Origin: Pristionchus mayeri
Lineage: Eukaryota; Nematoda; Chromadorea; Rhabditida; Neodiplogasteridae
DNA length: 64,000 nucleotides
Assembly (NCBI GenBank): GCA_036245805.1
Contig: BTRK01000005.1
Span: 35,383,469 to 35,447,468, forward strand
Direction: 5' to 3'
Shown here: positions 18,726-30,055 of the stretch, in pieces
How the letters are laid out: the number at the start of each line of letters is the position of its first letter
How positions within the stretch are numbered: position 1 is the first letter of the stretch
The notes under the pieces: generated by a model
Told to the model about the DNA's origin: nothing
The model's database searches: none
The model's input: the letters and a program-made list of their open reading frames with translations, nothing else
Made by a program: the position numbers and the translations under genes

Positions 18726-21394
18726 CGACGATGATGATGATGGCGGCACTCTTCACTCCCGCTTCTGCCGTTCTCTGCCCAAACAACTCGGTACCGAAAG
18801 GAGCGGTAATAGAATACGCGGAGGACTGCGGCCAGTCAGGAGGACCAGTGATCTACAGCTTGCCCAACAAGACGAGCAATACCCTCTGCTACGTCGACGT
18901 CGCCTGTCGCAAGGAGCAGCACCTTCGAGTCTACTCGGCAACAAACGTCACATGTGGCCCGGCATGCCCATGTCCTGGGTGGAGCTCGGGATGCTCGCAT
19001 TACATCGGACAGCTGACTGAGAACTCGACACTGAAGAATGCGGGAGTGCAGAGCCTGTTCGACCAATTGATGATCAAGGATGTCTGCGGATTCCAGCCGA
19101 AACCGGAATGCGATCCTACGCCCCGTTCGAAGTGGATTAACTCCGTGGAACTGTATGACGGAGTAAACCAACCGGTGGTGGAGCTACATCTGCATTTCCG
19201 CAATCCTCTCGATCCTGCGTGCGTAGGCAGTGGAAGCATCGTCACAGGCACGAAGAACTACTGCTCCAAGGCCAAATGTGATAGCAACAACGCCACTATG
19301 TTCTGCACCAACCGTCAGAATGAGGTCGTATTCCTGAAGGCAGGGAAGGATACGGTAGCCGTCCGAGAATGGGGAGGAGCCTACACCACCGTCTACTCCT
19401 TCAAGGCTCCAGTCACGGCATGCAAAGATTGTACAGTGCAGTGCACGACAGGAGGTGTTGTCGTCCAATCCTCTGGCCATCCGCGACTACTCGAGGCCTG
19501 CGCAAGAAATCACTGTGAGAGGACCGAGGACCCGGAGGAGAAGGAGGACGTGGTGTTCCCTCACGGAGTTACGGTAGCACCCTACAAGGTGAAGGTCACT
19601 CTGTTCAAGGGAGCGGAGAGGGTCTTCGAGAAGTGGATTGACTGCCCGGCTGGAGCATTCTGTGACCAGATTAACTGCGTGTTCTGCTGGGAGCTCGTGC
19701 GGAACATCCACTGCGCTCCACGCACTGTGATCATTGTCGCGGCAATCGTCCTCTACTTCGCCACAACGGCCCTCACTCTAAACGTCAACTGTTGCCTGAT
19801 CTGTACGGGATGCGGGCAAGTGATCTGTGGCCTGTGGAGGGCCCTCGCAGGACTGATGCGATGGATCTACCGAAGGATCCGTAGAGCTCCGAGACCGATG
19901 GAAGCACCGAGACGACCAAGACGAGGAGGAGGTGTCAAGGCGTTGAAGTGGACAGCACTCGTGGCGATGCTCATCGTACTGAATGGAGTCACGGCCTGTG
20001 ACCAGGCAACGACAATCAAGGCGACCCAGGAGAGTTGCACGCGCGAGGGAGGAAGACTCGTCTGCTCAATCGAGGATACAGTGCAGTGGCCAGCGATCGG
20101 ACCTTCCGAAACAGTCTGCCTCCAGATCGGAGATGCCGCTTCCCGTCCCTTGGCCACGATCGAGATCACTGTCACGGAGATTCAACTACAGTGTGAAAAG
20201 GAGTCACTCTTCTTCACGCACCCTTATCGGTCTGCAGTCGCCTCGTCGAAGAGATGTCCTTCGGCTGGATCGTGCCAGGGCAACAGATGCGCCCAGATCA
20301 AGGACGACGATGAGATCCCCGAGCTTGGAGAATCCATGAAGCACCCCGGCTTCACAGTCTGCGCAGAGAGCTGTGGCTGCGCAGGCTGCGGGTGTTTCTG
20401 GTGCAGCCCCGCCTGCACATTCTACCGCCCTCACTTCATCGTGGACAAGTCTCGTACCTTCGAGGTCTTCCGATGCCCTACCTGGAAGCAGGTTGCCAAG
20501 ATGAAGGTCGTCAAGATCGACCAATCAAGAACGCAAGAATACCAGGTCACTCTCGGAACTGGAGGTACCCAGGAGTGGGAGGAACTCCACGTTCAACTCT
20601 CGAAGATGGACACACCACCGAGCCCCGTCCTTGCCAAGACATTCATATCCGATGGTACCTCGATGGCCATCGTCGAGAATCCCGATGATCTACACTGCCT
20701 ACGATGCAACAAGACGAACTGCGTCATGCAGCGCAAGTGCTGTGACTGCACAGTCTACGACGAGGTCGCCTCGTGTGCCTGCACTGCCGGAACTACCGCA
20801 GAGGAGACTCTCAACACCTACGCTCTGCCCCGGCACGATCGATACTGGTTCAAAACGGATCTGGAGCGCCTTGTTGTCGAGGCCAACGAGACGGTCACGG
20901 AGATCCAGGCCACCCTCAGACGATGGAAGCTAAACCCGGTGGCGGACCTGGAGACCTGTTCCCTGCAGAACATCTCCGCCACCGGGTGCCACTCCTGCCG
21001 AGAGGGAGCGGTCCTCAACTACGAATGCCGATCGTCTGCCCATCATGCTCTCGGCCATCTCGTCTGCCCCAGCGCGACGGTGAATGTCGAATGCACACCA
21101 TCGGCCGAGCCGCGTTCCACGAGACTCGTGGTGGATCGAGCTCATCTCGACGAGGAATGCGTACTCTCCTGCGGCACCAAGGAGGAGAAGGTGAGGCTAA
21201 GGGCAGACTTCGCCCTCGTGACGATACTCGGACGGAGCCCACTGGAGAACGCGAGGCAATCCATCCCTGTACTGGTCAAGAATGTCGTCGACATCGCGTT
21301 CATGAGTCCCCAATCTGCTCTCATCTTCCTGTTTACTCTCGTGATTATTGTATACGTCGTTTCTATTGTTCGCACCAAGGCAAAGGCCGATTAG
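18713..21394 (+). CDS. env: Envelope glycoprotein precursor, bunyavirus-like two-part type
   Basis: 893 residues from ATG at 18,713. A signal peptide comes first (four Met then AALFTPASA), followed by a Cys-rich ectodomain. A membrane segment lies near residues 337-357 (TVIIVAAIVLYFATTALTL), with a basic cytoplasmic stretch rich in Arg-Pro. A second hydrophobic segment near 409-427 (WTALVAMLIVLNGVTA) could be the signal of a second Cys-rich ectodomain. A final anchor lies near 868-886 with a short basic tail. This Gn-Gc-like order is that of phlebovirus glycoproteins and of envelope genes known in nematode BEL elements such as the Ascaris Tas type. The ORF is uninterrupted. Family assignment rests on layout and Cys richness, not on an alignment. 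Confidence 0.8.
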   Translation: MPLLTTMMMMAALFTPASAVLCPNNSVPKGAVIEYAEDCGQSGGPVIYSLPNKTSNTLCYVDVACRKEQHLRVYSATNVTCGPACPCPGWSSGCSHYIGQLTENSTLKNAGVQSLFDQLMIKDVCGFQPKPECDPTPRSKWINSVELYDGVNQPVVELHLHFRNPLDPACVGSGSIVTGTKNYCSKAKCDSNNATMFCTNRQNEVVFLKAGKDTVAVREWGGAYTTVYSFKAPVTACKDCTVQCTTGGVVVQSSGHPRLLEACARNHCERTEDPEEKEDVVFPHGVTVAPYKVKVTLFKGAERVFEKWIDCPAGAFCDQINCVFCWELVRNIHCAPRTVIIVAAIVLYFATTALTLNVNCCLICTGCGQVICGLWRALAGLMRWIYRRIRRAPRPMEAPRRPRRGGGVKALKWTALVAMLIVLNGVTACDQATTIKATQESCTREGGRLVCSIEDTVQWPAIGPSETVCLQIGDAASRPLATIEITVTEIQLQCEKESLFFTHPYRSAVASSKRCPSAGSCQGNRCAQIKDDDEIPELGESMKHPGFTVCAESCGCAGCGCFWCSPACTFYRPHFIVDKSRTFEVFRCPTWKQVAKMKVVKIDQSRTQEYQVTLGTGGTQEWEELHVQLSKMDTPPSPVLAKTFISDGTSMAIVENPDDLHCLRCNKTNCVMQRKCCDCTVYDEVASCACTAGTTAEETLNTYALPRHDRYWFKTDLERLVVEANETVTEIQATLRRWKLNPVADLETCSLQNISATGCHSCREGAVLNYECRSSAHHALGHLVCPSATVNVECTPSAEPRSTRLVVDRAHLDEECVLSCGTKEEKVRLRADFALVTILGRSPLENARQSIPVLVKNVVDIAFMSPQSALIFLFTLVIIVYVVSIVRTKAKAD

Positions 21395-21452
21395 AATCAC
21401 CCGTATTGTAATGCATCTGCCTTTCTCTCTCTCGCTGCAATTACTCCCTTTT

Positions 21453-21461
21453 GGGGTGGAG
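21453..21461 (+). other. Polypurine tract
   Basis: GGGGTGGAG lies immediately before the 3' LTR, the expected place for the plus-strand primer. Confidence 0.6.
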
Positions 21462-21672
21462 TGTCTCGATTCCACCGAGATGTCTCTTTTCTTTGCTCTT
21501 TACTGCTTCTATTCTCTCTGGAATCGGGCCACTGGCCGAAGTGTAACAACTCTCCCGCTCTTTCCCCGCCTCCGACGTGTTCTTAGGGCAAGGCATCAGT
21601 ATATATTGATATTGTGTAATGGATAAAGCAGTGTCTGTCCAAACGCTCGATCTCTGCTGGCAAACAGAGACA
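21462..21672 (+). repeat. 3' LTR
   Basis: 211 bp, reads identical to the 5' LTR. It is followed by the target duplication CAGTG, which continues into AGATAAAGAAGTT, completing the 3' motif that the element split. Confidence 0.93.
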
Positions 21673-21677
21673 CAGTG

Positions 21678-22850
21678 AGATAAAGAAGTTTTCTTGAACC
21701 GCTTGTCTTATTCCGATGGAATTGGTTTGATGCCTGGTTATTATCTTCACACACATTGTTGAGTTCGACGCTTCGAGTTCAACGAAATCAGATGGTTAAA
21801 CTTTCAACTACTGACATTACCTGGATATTGATTTGTAATTTTAGAAATATTAGTTTTTGTGAAATTTTGCAAAAAAATAAAATTAGAATTTTCGAAAATC
21901 AACGAAAAATTTATTTTCCGAAAATTCGGATTTAACAACACCACAACGCACGAAAACTTCATACAACTGAAAATCAGTCAAAAATTCAATAATTTTGTTC
22001 ACAAATGCGATATTTAGTGATAGTGAATCATCCATAAGCTCTCAGATTGGACAACAGGTGCATCTGATATTTAGAATTATTCACTCTAGTGACGCCACAC
22101 TACATTGGAACAGATTTCAGGCAGATAAAACGAAAGAAATTCCAAATCTTGGTACATTGTGAGCAAAATCTCGAATTTCGACAATTTCAAATTTCGAGGA
22201 CCCTCAAGTGGGCATGTGCTCCAAATTAATTGTAGAAGTTGACTTGGATAATAAATAAAGTTTTCTAGTAGTTTGGGCTACGTAGGGCGCGTATATGAGA
22301 AATTGCAAGTTCCATTTCTCAGAATTTGGCACGAGATGACCAAATTCAGGTTCAAAAAAGTCGAAATATATACACCTTTAAAATTCTGGAAAAAATTGTG
22401 GAGTGTCGTTGCCAGTAGTAGATTCCAAAAATGCCAATCACACAAATTCATATTTTTTAAAACTTAGTTATGGCACTTTATGTCTCATTTCGGATCGAAA
22501 TTTTCGATTTTTCGACCATAACATTTTTCATTCTCATTTCTCGCGTTTTTATTTGGAAATTCGGTTTCTACGCGAGAAAACACTCTAGAAAAACTATATT
22601 ACAGATGAATTTGAGAAAGCCGATTTTTCGACCCCAAAAGTAAGGGGTGCCAGAAACTTTTTCAATATCGACCCCAAACCTTAGTCATTGCTGCCGGCGA
22701 TCAGCACTCGGGACCCCCACTTCAGAAAAAAACGTATGGGAATTATCGAATTTTTGACCATCCGAGAAACCCTGCACAGTTGTTACGTTCTCTCGTGGAG
22801 GGTCTCTTAAGAGCTCTATTTAGCGTTTTTAGATATTATCATATGTTTTA
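21678..22850. other. Intergenic, AT-rich
   Basis: The first 13 bases complete the interrupted 3' motif. The remainder is AT-rich. No exon, RNA or inverted repeat was recognised. Confidence 0.4.
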
Positions 22851-22859
22851 TTTACAGTG

Positions 22860-24428
22860 TGTGTTGAACGAGGTCGAGAAATACCTCGCTCAGTCGAGTG
22901 GAATTGACGTGGCTGAAAAATTGCTTTACGCTGATCAATACAATCTGGATCGTCTGAAGGTGTGGTACTATTTAGTTGTTTCCTTATTCGTGTCAAATGT
23001 TCCTCTTTTGTGGGATGTTTGTTTACTTCTCGAGAATTTCTTTTTCTACTTTGACTATATAATATCTGAACTAAACAATATATCAATGATTTCAGGACTA
23101 TTGCTTTACGATCTATCCTCGCGTTTATTTCTGTGAGAAGCTGAAGGTATTTGTCGAACGTTTTTTGAAACTATTTCTACAATCTATTGTGTTCTGGTTA
23201 GAAAAATATGTTTCATTTTTCAGTGGTCTTCCGCGTTCGCCAATTTCTCGGCGAGAATAAAGGCTGAGCTCGAGCCTGCGACTGAATCAGAATTGTTCGA
23301 TTTGCCTATCGATCCGTCCAAGTTTTGTCAGAATGGAATGGGAAATGTGACGCTGATATTTGGGGAGAAGAAACTCCGCGTTTCGAAGGATTATTTCTCT
23401 TTATTGTAATTTAAATGTTCTCAAAAGCATATCAAATAGTCTTCTGAGAAAAATAGTTCTGTTTATTTATATTTATCAACAGCTGTGTTGATGAGCAATT
23501 ATTTATTCTCAGTACCTGGCATTTCATTCTCCTGTCTTCGAGGCCCTTTTCTTCGGAGATTTCGCCGAGAAAGGAAAAGAAGAAGTTGAAATAAAAGATG
23601 TCGTCTACGAGGCTAGTATTTATCTTTAATAATAATACATGTATGACATTAAGGAATTTCTGGATCTGCTTCAGTTGATCTATATTCGATCATTGACGAT
23701 TACGGGTAATTTTAAATTATTTTCAAATTGATATTTTCTTATTTTTACTCAGATCTCATGGTGCCACACCTTCTAAAGCTTGGCGATCAATTCCAGATGG
23801 AGGTGAGCTATCGGCGATTTGTTGTTTATTCACAAAACGAAATAACATTGTAGTGCGTAGTGAATCTATCAGAGAAGTACCTCATTAAATCGATGGGAAT
23901 AGTTGATGAAGATATTGTTCACAAACTGTGTTTTGCTGACCAGTATAGACTTGCTTCTCTCAAGGTTATCATTTTATCAATTGGACATTTTGGTCGAAAT
24001 TGTGAACGTAAAAGTAATTGTAACTAGATCTCTTTCAGAAAATTTGCTACAATATGCTCAAAAATCGTCCTTATCTGAATCAAAAAGTGAAGGTCAGTAC
24101 CATTTTTATATAAGAGAAGAATAGCGAAAGAAATGGCTTCTTCGTGGTCAAGGAATTAAAAACATCCTATCCGACTTAAAATGTTGACCGTTTAGGTGAG
24201 ATTATGCCCGATGTGTACATATTTGAAATGCGATTTTAGCATGTTGGAAAAAACTGATAAAAAAATGAAGGAAAAGACTTCAGTCGTGTAGTTTACACAT
24301 TGTTTTGCTATATTTTATATGAATTTGCAAAACTTCTTAATAATCTTCTTTGTCAAACGCATTTTCAGTCTTCTCCCGAATTCGTCAAGTTCTCTGCCGA
24401 AATGAAGACTGCAATCGAAAATATTTAA
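22860..24428 (+). pseudogene. BTB/BACK unit fused to a second BTB unit
   Basis: The first recognisable exon, after TTTACAG, reads CVLNEVEKYLAQSSGIDVAE and belongs to the BACK-like tail of a BTB protein, followed by DYCFTIYPRVYFCEKLK. The next exon starts as the usual tail end (SSAFANFSARIKAELEP) but runs without a stop into the start of another BTB domain (PSKFCQNGMGNVTLIFGEKK). The second unit then continues: YLAFHSPVFEALFFGDFAEK (GC donor GCTAGT at its end), EFLDLLQLIYIRSLTIT, LMVPHLLKLGDQFQME, the CVVNLSEKYLI...RLASLK exon, KICYNMLKNRPYLNQKVK, and SSPEFVKFSAEMKTAIENI with TAA at 24,426-24,428. The exon after VSKD has lost its GT donor and runs to a stop. Upstream MATH and BTB exons of the first unit are absent, so this is probably a damaged tandem-domain gene. 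Confidence 0.68.
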
Positions 24429-24617
24429 CACATCTCCTTTGTTGTTCATTGTATTCTTCTGTTTGCATTGAAGAATGTATTAAAATGATTAATAATCACC
24501 CATGTTGACATTTTACCAGTTCCGATTAGAAGTGATCACTTGTGTATTAATTTGAAAATTAATTCTATTTTCTGTTCATCAGAGATTTTCTTTCATTTCT
24601 GAACAATCATTATTGTT

Positions 24618-24637
24618 TCCTGTGAGATAAAGAAGTT
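24618..24637 (+). terminator. Conserved BTB 3'-flank motif
   Basis: CTGTGAGATAAAGAAGTTCT lies about 190 bp after the stop. It is the same block as at 3832 and around the LTR element. Confidence 0.4.
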
Positions 24638-24927
24638 CTCCCGCATATGTATTATTAGATCGAAGCTAGTAAGGTTTACGACCTTGTTGTTATACTTTTG
24701 AGTGATTTTTCACCACAGATCTGCGAAGACGCGTCGAAGTACGTGGGTGAATGATACAGTGTGACTGAATTTTAATGGCTACTGAGCCAAATTCTTTTAG
24801 GAAATTCATAACGGTTCGCTACACAATTACCTTAATAGATAGCGCTTTCGTAGTGTTTTTGACCGAAGACATCATTTATATGATATTAATAACAATTAAG
24901 TTATAATGTGTTGAACAACGTTACAGG

Positions 24928-27007
24928 ATGACCGACAATTCCAACTTCGTTCTTCGATGGGAGATCGATAATGTTGTTGAAGCACTCGCTAATGAAAGAG
25001 CATATTCGGGACCATTCCATGAGGGAGGATTCATATGGTAATATTGTTTTGACAAAGGATTTGTTATTGATTCTTTCTGTTTTTTATTTCATAGGATTAT
25101 TTCAGGAGTGCTTCAATCGTGCGTGACTTTGCTCAGTATAATGGTAATGGGAAACTCACTCTGACTTGCGGTGTGGCTCACAAGGGATCCTGGAAATGCG
25201 AAGTGGAAATGGGCAGTTCTATGCCCGGAGTGAATGGCGAGAATATTAAGATTTGGGGCGGCAAGGTCTTGTCTAATTTCAAATTTTTGTAAAATCGGTT
25301 TTCATTGACGAATATTAAATTGTTTCAGATGACTGCCGTCTTCAGTGACAAAAATAGATTGTGGATACCAGAATGTGGTGTATACTGGAAAGTGCTGATG
25401 GATCCCGAGGTGAATGTTTTTGTTCTTCTTCAGAATATGCTTTCGTGATATAATCTTGTTCACGGCTAAGAACAGTGACTTGAGTGAGCAAATTAACATG
25501 ACCTGCTTTCAGTTTGCGAACATCGACGGAAAGTGCACCATCGAATTCCAGATCAAAATAATCCATTCAGAGTCGGTGTTATTATTATATCAATTCTCTA
25601 GAGTTCTCTTGCTGCGAATGATTTTGGTAATTGTTTCCAATATCTGGAGCAAAGGATTATCTTCTTCATTACATTTCTAATATTTCATATTGCATATTTC
25701 TAATAAATTAGTTGATTTCCAATAAGGGTTAGTTACGAAACTATTATTCAACTGATCATTCTAGACAAGTGATAGGTCGATTCAAAGCAATTTCATTTTA
25801 TTGATTTTCATCGACAGGTGTCATTCCAATAAGAGCATCATTTTTCATTTGGCGACGGCCATGTGAATGCTTCTGGAAATGAGAGGAAGAAGGGGCAATT
25901 TCCAAAACAGTTTCATTTGCAAAAAGAGAACTCTAGTATTCAAAGGACGTTTTCAATAATCCATTGCCAATTTATCAGATAATATTTTTCTGACAGTCTA
26001 CTAATTGAAGGGGTTCGATGGTCGATCTGGCCAAGATGTGTTCTCCGATTGAGAAGAACAACGTCACTCTTGTTCTGCTGTATACGCGCGAGAATAAGAG
26101 AATCCGTGTTTCGAAGGAGGTAATTTTCACTATATAATAATAGAATTATCTTTATTTGCAACCACATCTAAAATGCTTTCAAAATTACTATACATTATTT
26201 TCGAACTTGTTTTGAAATATATCCGTTATCTGATTTTTTTCTTTTTAATCGCTCGCTTATATTTTGCTCCGTTTTCCAATTCAGTTTCTGGCCATCCATT
26301 CTCCCGTTTTCGCTGCAATGTTCTATGGTGATTTCTCTGAGAAGGATAAGGAAGAAGTGGAGTTAAAGGATGTCTACTACGACGTTAGTCATTGTTAAAC
26401 TGAATTTTTTAAATATTCGCTTAAGGAATTCCTCGATCTTCTGCAGTTACTCTATCTTGGAATGGTTGAAATCACTGGTAATATAGACTATTGAATTGCT
26501 CTTCATGCATTTATCCCTTGTAAATGAGTCAGTAAGATACATTCTGAAGCTCGCGGATCAGTTTCAGATTGATGTAAGCAGGCAGAAAATAGTTCTACTT
26601 TTTCATTTGATCTTAATTGCCTTCCAATACCTTCAAATCGATATTTTAACAGCGTGTGGTGAGCCTTGCTCAGAAGCATCTCACGCAGTCGGATGGATTC
26701 GACACAATGACAAAGTTGTACTTTGCTGATAAGCACAATCTCTCTCACCTCAAGGTGAGTTTAGCATGGTAGTGACAAAGTGATCATCATGAATACAATA
26801 ATCGCTTTTCTATAATACTCAATTTTCAGGTCCAGTGTCTTCAGTCATATACCAATGGAACTGAGCTTCACAAATTGGTGAAGGTGAATTTTAAAATACA
26901 ATTGTTATCGATTGTCTAATTTTCAGAAAAAATCTAAAACCTACCAAAAGTTCAATTCCGACACGAAAGCTGCGATCTGTGATAGACTCATGCAGCTCAA
27001 TCTTTAG
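24928..27007 (+). CDS. MATH-BTB domain protein (BATH family)
   Basis: The best-preserved member of the cluster. ATG at 24,928 follows TTACAGG, a likely trans-splice acceptor. MATH exons: MTDNSNFVLRWEIDNVVEAL..., then RDFAQYNGNGKLTLTCGVAH and GSWKCEVEMG, then MTAVFSDKNRLWIPECGVYW, then FANIDGKCTIEFQIKIIHSE. A linker exon (SMVDLAKMCSPIEKNNVTLV) opens the BTB domain. FLAIHSPVFAAMFYGDFSEK, EFLDLLQLLYLGMVEIT and VRYILKLADQFQID follow. The BACK-like end is RVVSLAQKHLTQSDGFDTMT, VQCLQSYTNGTELHKLVK and KKSKTYQKFNSDTKAAI..., with TAG at 27,005-27,007. No disabling change was seen, although the donor after the last MATH exon appears to be GTTATT. Expected role: substrate adaptor of a CUL3 ubiquitin ligase. 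It may also act in innate immunity, as proposed for other fast-evolving nematode MATH-BTB families. Confidence 0.82.
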
Positions 27008-28311
27008 GAAGTTACTTCTCCGTCACAATTTAAGTGTTTCACCGATGTTATTGTTTCTTTGTCTAATTTATTGTTTGTCATGGTGGTATTACTTGTTCTT
27101 GTTCTAAAATTCAGTGATAAACGATTTTCTCGAAAATTGTGGCTTTATTGTTGGGAAATGGTTAATTGTCCGAACTTTATCTGTATTTCTAAAATTGTTG
27201 AGAATTCTGTTTTTACATGTCCTTCATCGCCTAAATGTAGAAATATATAGTGTATAGTAATCACTCCGTTTAGAATGACCGACAATTCTGACCTCATTAT
27301 TCGATGTGAAATCAATGGAGCGAAATTCACTCAAGACATGGTTGAATCGACAGCGTCCAATTAGAGAGGATTCAAATGGTTTGTAGATCATTTTTTGAGA
27401 TATGCATTAATAATTGTCGTTAAATCCTTACTGTTCAAGATTAAAATGATTTATTGGTGAAAATATCGCTGAAAAAAGATGGGTAAAATTTTCGACGGAG
27501 TAAATAAAATCTATCAATAAATTCAAGTTTCGATTAACAGGACTGCTGCAACCGAGAGGCGCAAGTACGCCTTGAAAGACATCGCTGACATCACTTTGCG
27601 AAGTTGATCACAACGATCCGTGGAAAGTTGAGGCCAAATTTACCGTGGCCGCATTCACTATGATTGGAGAGCAGAAGAAACTTCACTGGAATGAAGAAGT
27701 AAGCGTTCACCGTTCCATAAGCCTAATGACCGATCAGTGGTTGACTGCTTTCACTCGTGGTGGTCGGATTGTGGAGTTTGAGATCACCATTTTGACTTTT
27801 AAGAGGTTGCTGATTTCATACATACCAGCAACATCAAGAGCCTATTTAAATCATGCTTCATTATTTAACACAAACGTTTTGTGATCCACGTCTTGTTTCA
27901 GATTCACGTCTGTGAGGTTTGCCGCACCAAACAACATGAGCAATGTTGTCATTAAAATTCGAGACAAAAAGCTGCACGTATCCAAAGAGGTTTCATTCTC
28001 TGCTTCATTTCTGATACAAATTCTATGTTTTTTAATCCATATTCGAACGTTTCTTGAGCCGATTCTATATACTTTTCAGTATCTTGAAATACAGTCCCCC
28101 GTCTTCGAGACTCTCTTCTTCGGAAATTCCTCTGAGAACGACAAGGAGGAAGTGGAGATAAAGTATGTTGTTTATGAGGTTATTATTTAATTAACAGTGT
28201 AAGGAAGTGGAAGTTTTTTTTCAAACTGCTGCATCATAGAAGACTAGATGCTCTTTGTGTTCTATAATTTTGTTTACTGTGTACAAATTTTTATTTATGT
28301 AATGTAGAACA

Positions 28312-28462
28312 CAAGGCGTAGTCCGTGGCGTGGTGGAGACAGTTACATTTGATTCTAATGTACTCGGAACACTTTTTTCACAGTTGTACAAAAAAAGTTA
28401 TGAGTATATTAGAATTAAATGCAGTAACTGTCGCCACCACACCACGGACTACGCCTCGTGCT
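28312..28462. repeat. Fold-back element in BTB intron
   Basis: AAGGCGTAGTCCGTGGCGTG at the left pairs with CACCACGGACTACGCCT at the right. The next block (GACAGTTAC...GATTCTAAT) also pairs inward. It inserts directly before the EFVDLL exon. Confidence 0.75.
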
Positions 28463-28630
28463 CTCAAGGTGCCTTGTCATTTACGCTAAAAGTGTTTCAG
28501 GAATTCGTCGACCTGTTGCGTGTGATCTACCCAGATTCAATGGACATCACGTGTAAGTTATTTTGCTGATTTGAAGAACCTGAATTAATAAATAGTAGCA
28601 TTACGATATTCCGCTGTGTGCATAATTACC

Positions 28631-29002
28631 ATCCACCTTCCGTGGGAAGGTGGCGTATCATGGCTTTGCAAGCAAAGTCAACAGCTAAGTGAATTTTGGC
28701 GAAATTTCAATTCAATAAAAGGAGTGAGATCATACTATTCACAACAATCAGTTCAATAAAAGTCCCGTGATCAACAGCCAAAATTCGCGCTCTATTTATT
28801 CCTACTTTGCAAATCTTCCAACAACGACACCTGGAAAATAGAGCGCGAATTTTGGCTGTTGATCACGGGACTTTTATTGAACTGATTGTTGTGAATAGTA
28901 TGATCTCACTCCTTTTATTGAATTGAAATTTTGCCAAAATTCACTTAGCTGTTGACTTTGCTTGCAAAGCCAGGATACGCCACCTTCCCACGGAAGGTGG
29001 AT
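28631..29002. repeat. 372-bp near-perfect fold-back element
   Basis: Arms of about 165 bp, starting ATCCACCTTCCGTGGGAAGG and ending with its reverse complement, flank a spacer of about 45 bp. The arms differ at only a few positions (for example GGCGAAATTT versus AAATTTTGCC). No coding capacity. The outermost ends contain their own small palindrome. Confidence 0.88.
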
Positions 29003-29728
29003 CTCGGGACTTTTATTGGCGCGGAGCGATTGATTTCTTAAGTTGATTTGCGTTTTCGACTAAATGCATTTTGACGCCACGATCCAATCCGCCGAGAATG
29101 GACTGTGCCGTCTTCAAGACCTTGCCGTTGGCGTTTGCTAACAGCTAGTATGATTATTATGCATCATTAGACATTGTAAATAAGGGCACATGTAAGGTAA
29201 CTCAGGTCGGAACCTTTCAACTCCCCCCCTCTATCTCTTCTCTCCCAGAGGGTACAATAGTACAAAACAGAAAGTGCCCGTTCGACCCCAACAAACCATA
29301 CAGCCACGGGTAATTTAAGATGCCGATTTCGAAAATGGTACTAATTTTACATTAATTTGAACTTTGTATAATATTTCATAGTAGGCAGAGTGTTGACAAC
29401 TTGAGACGACTCGCCGTGTTTACAACCGTTGACCTGACCTAAGAGAGAGGCGCGGGGGAGGGAGAGAGGAGGAGAAGGCAGAGGGATAAATTCGCTTGGG
29501 AAAATGTTTGAAAGGCGTCAGCACCTACAAATGGAAACCAATCTTTTCGAGATTAAGCTCATTGGATTCGCCGTGTCAACATTAGTCTACAGTAGGTCGG
29601 TAGGAACTTGGATTTTCCATTGAGAGCTTGGATAGCCCAAAATGTGGCTGAACTGCCAAAGGGCTCAAAATTTCGAACTTTGAAGGCATTTTTCGCACCT
29701 TTGCTGTAGGAATTTTACAATTCTGAAA

Positions 29729-29776
29729 AGTCTCTAGGCGGGCAACCGTGTACGCTCTATCGAATGAGCTATAGCA
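29729..29776 (-). other. tRNA A-box-like fragment
   Basis: On the minus strand the sequence TATAGCTCATTCGATAGAGC resembles the D-arm/A-box of a tRNA, but no convincing B-box follows. Either a fragment of a tRNA-derived element or chance. Confidence 0.25.
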
Positions 29777-30027
29777 CGTCGTCTTTCTACGACTGCAGCG
29801 GATCCAACTCAAAAAAAGCGGGGCATCTCGAAACCGACAAAAATCGGAGTCAGCCTGAGGCACTTCCGGTTGTGATAGAGACTTGAAATTTTGGATTTGG
29901 CATCCCCTAGGCTTCCACCGAGGATCCCCAAAAGCGCTATACTTGGATTTCAGTTTGAACGTGTGTCGGTACCCTACCCTCTCAGGAACCTTTCCGACTG
30001 TGGGAATCTCTCGTTTCCCGGCCAAAA

Positions 30028-30055
30028 TTGCCCCGGCGCTTCGCGCCGGGGCTAA
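30028..30055. repeat. GC-rich hairpin
   Basis: CCCCGGCG-CTTCG-CGCCGGGG, a stem with a stable loop. No linked gene was seen. Confidence 0.5.

Larger units (their letters stand above)
12823..21677 (+). mobile_element. Complete BEL/Pao LTR retroelement with envelope gene
   Basis: Two 211-bp LTRs (12,828-13,038 and 21,462-21,672) begin TGTCTC and end GAGACA, and read identical base for base. They are bounded by the 5-bp target duplication CAGTG (12,823-12,827 and 21,673-21,677). Between them, in order, are a primer binding site, gag, protease-RT-RNase H, integrase and an envelope ORF, and the purine stretch GGGGTGGAG lies just before the 3' LTR. Identical LTRs mean a recent insertion. The coding region nevertheless has a TGA at the gag-pol junction and a frame change before integrase. 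It interrupts the conserved 3' motif otherwise found behind BTB genes. Confidence 0.95.
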
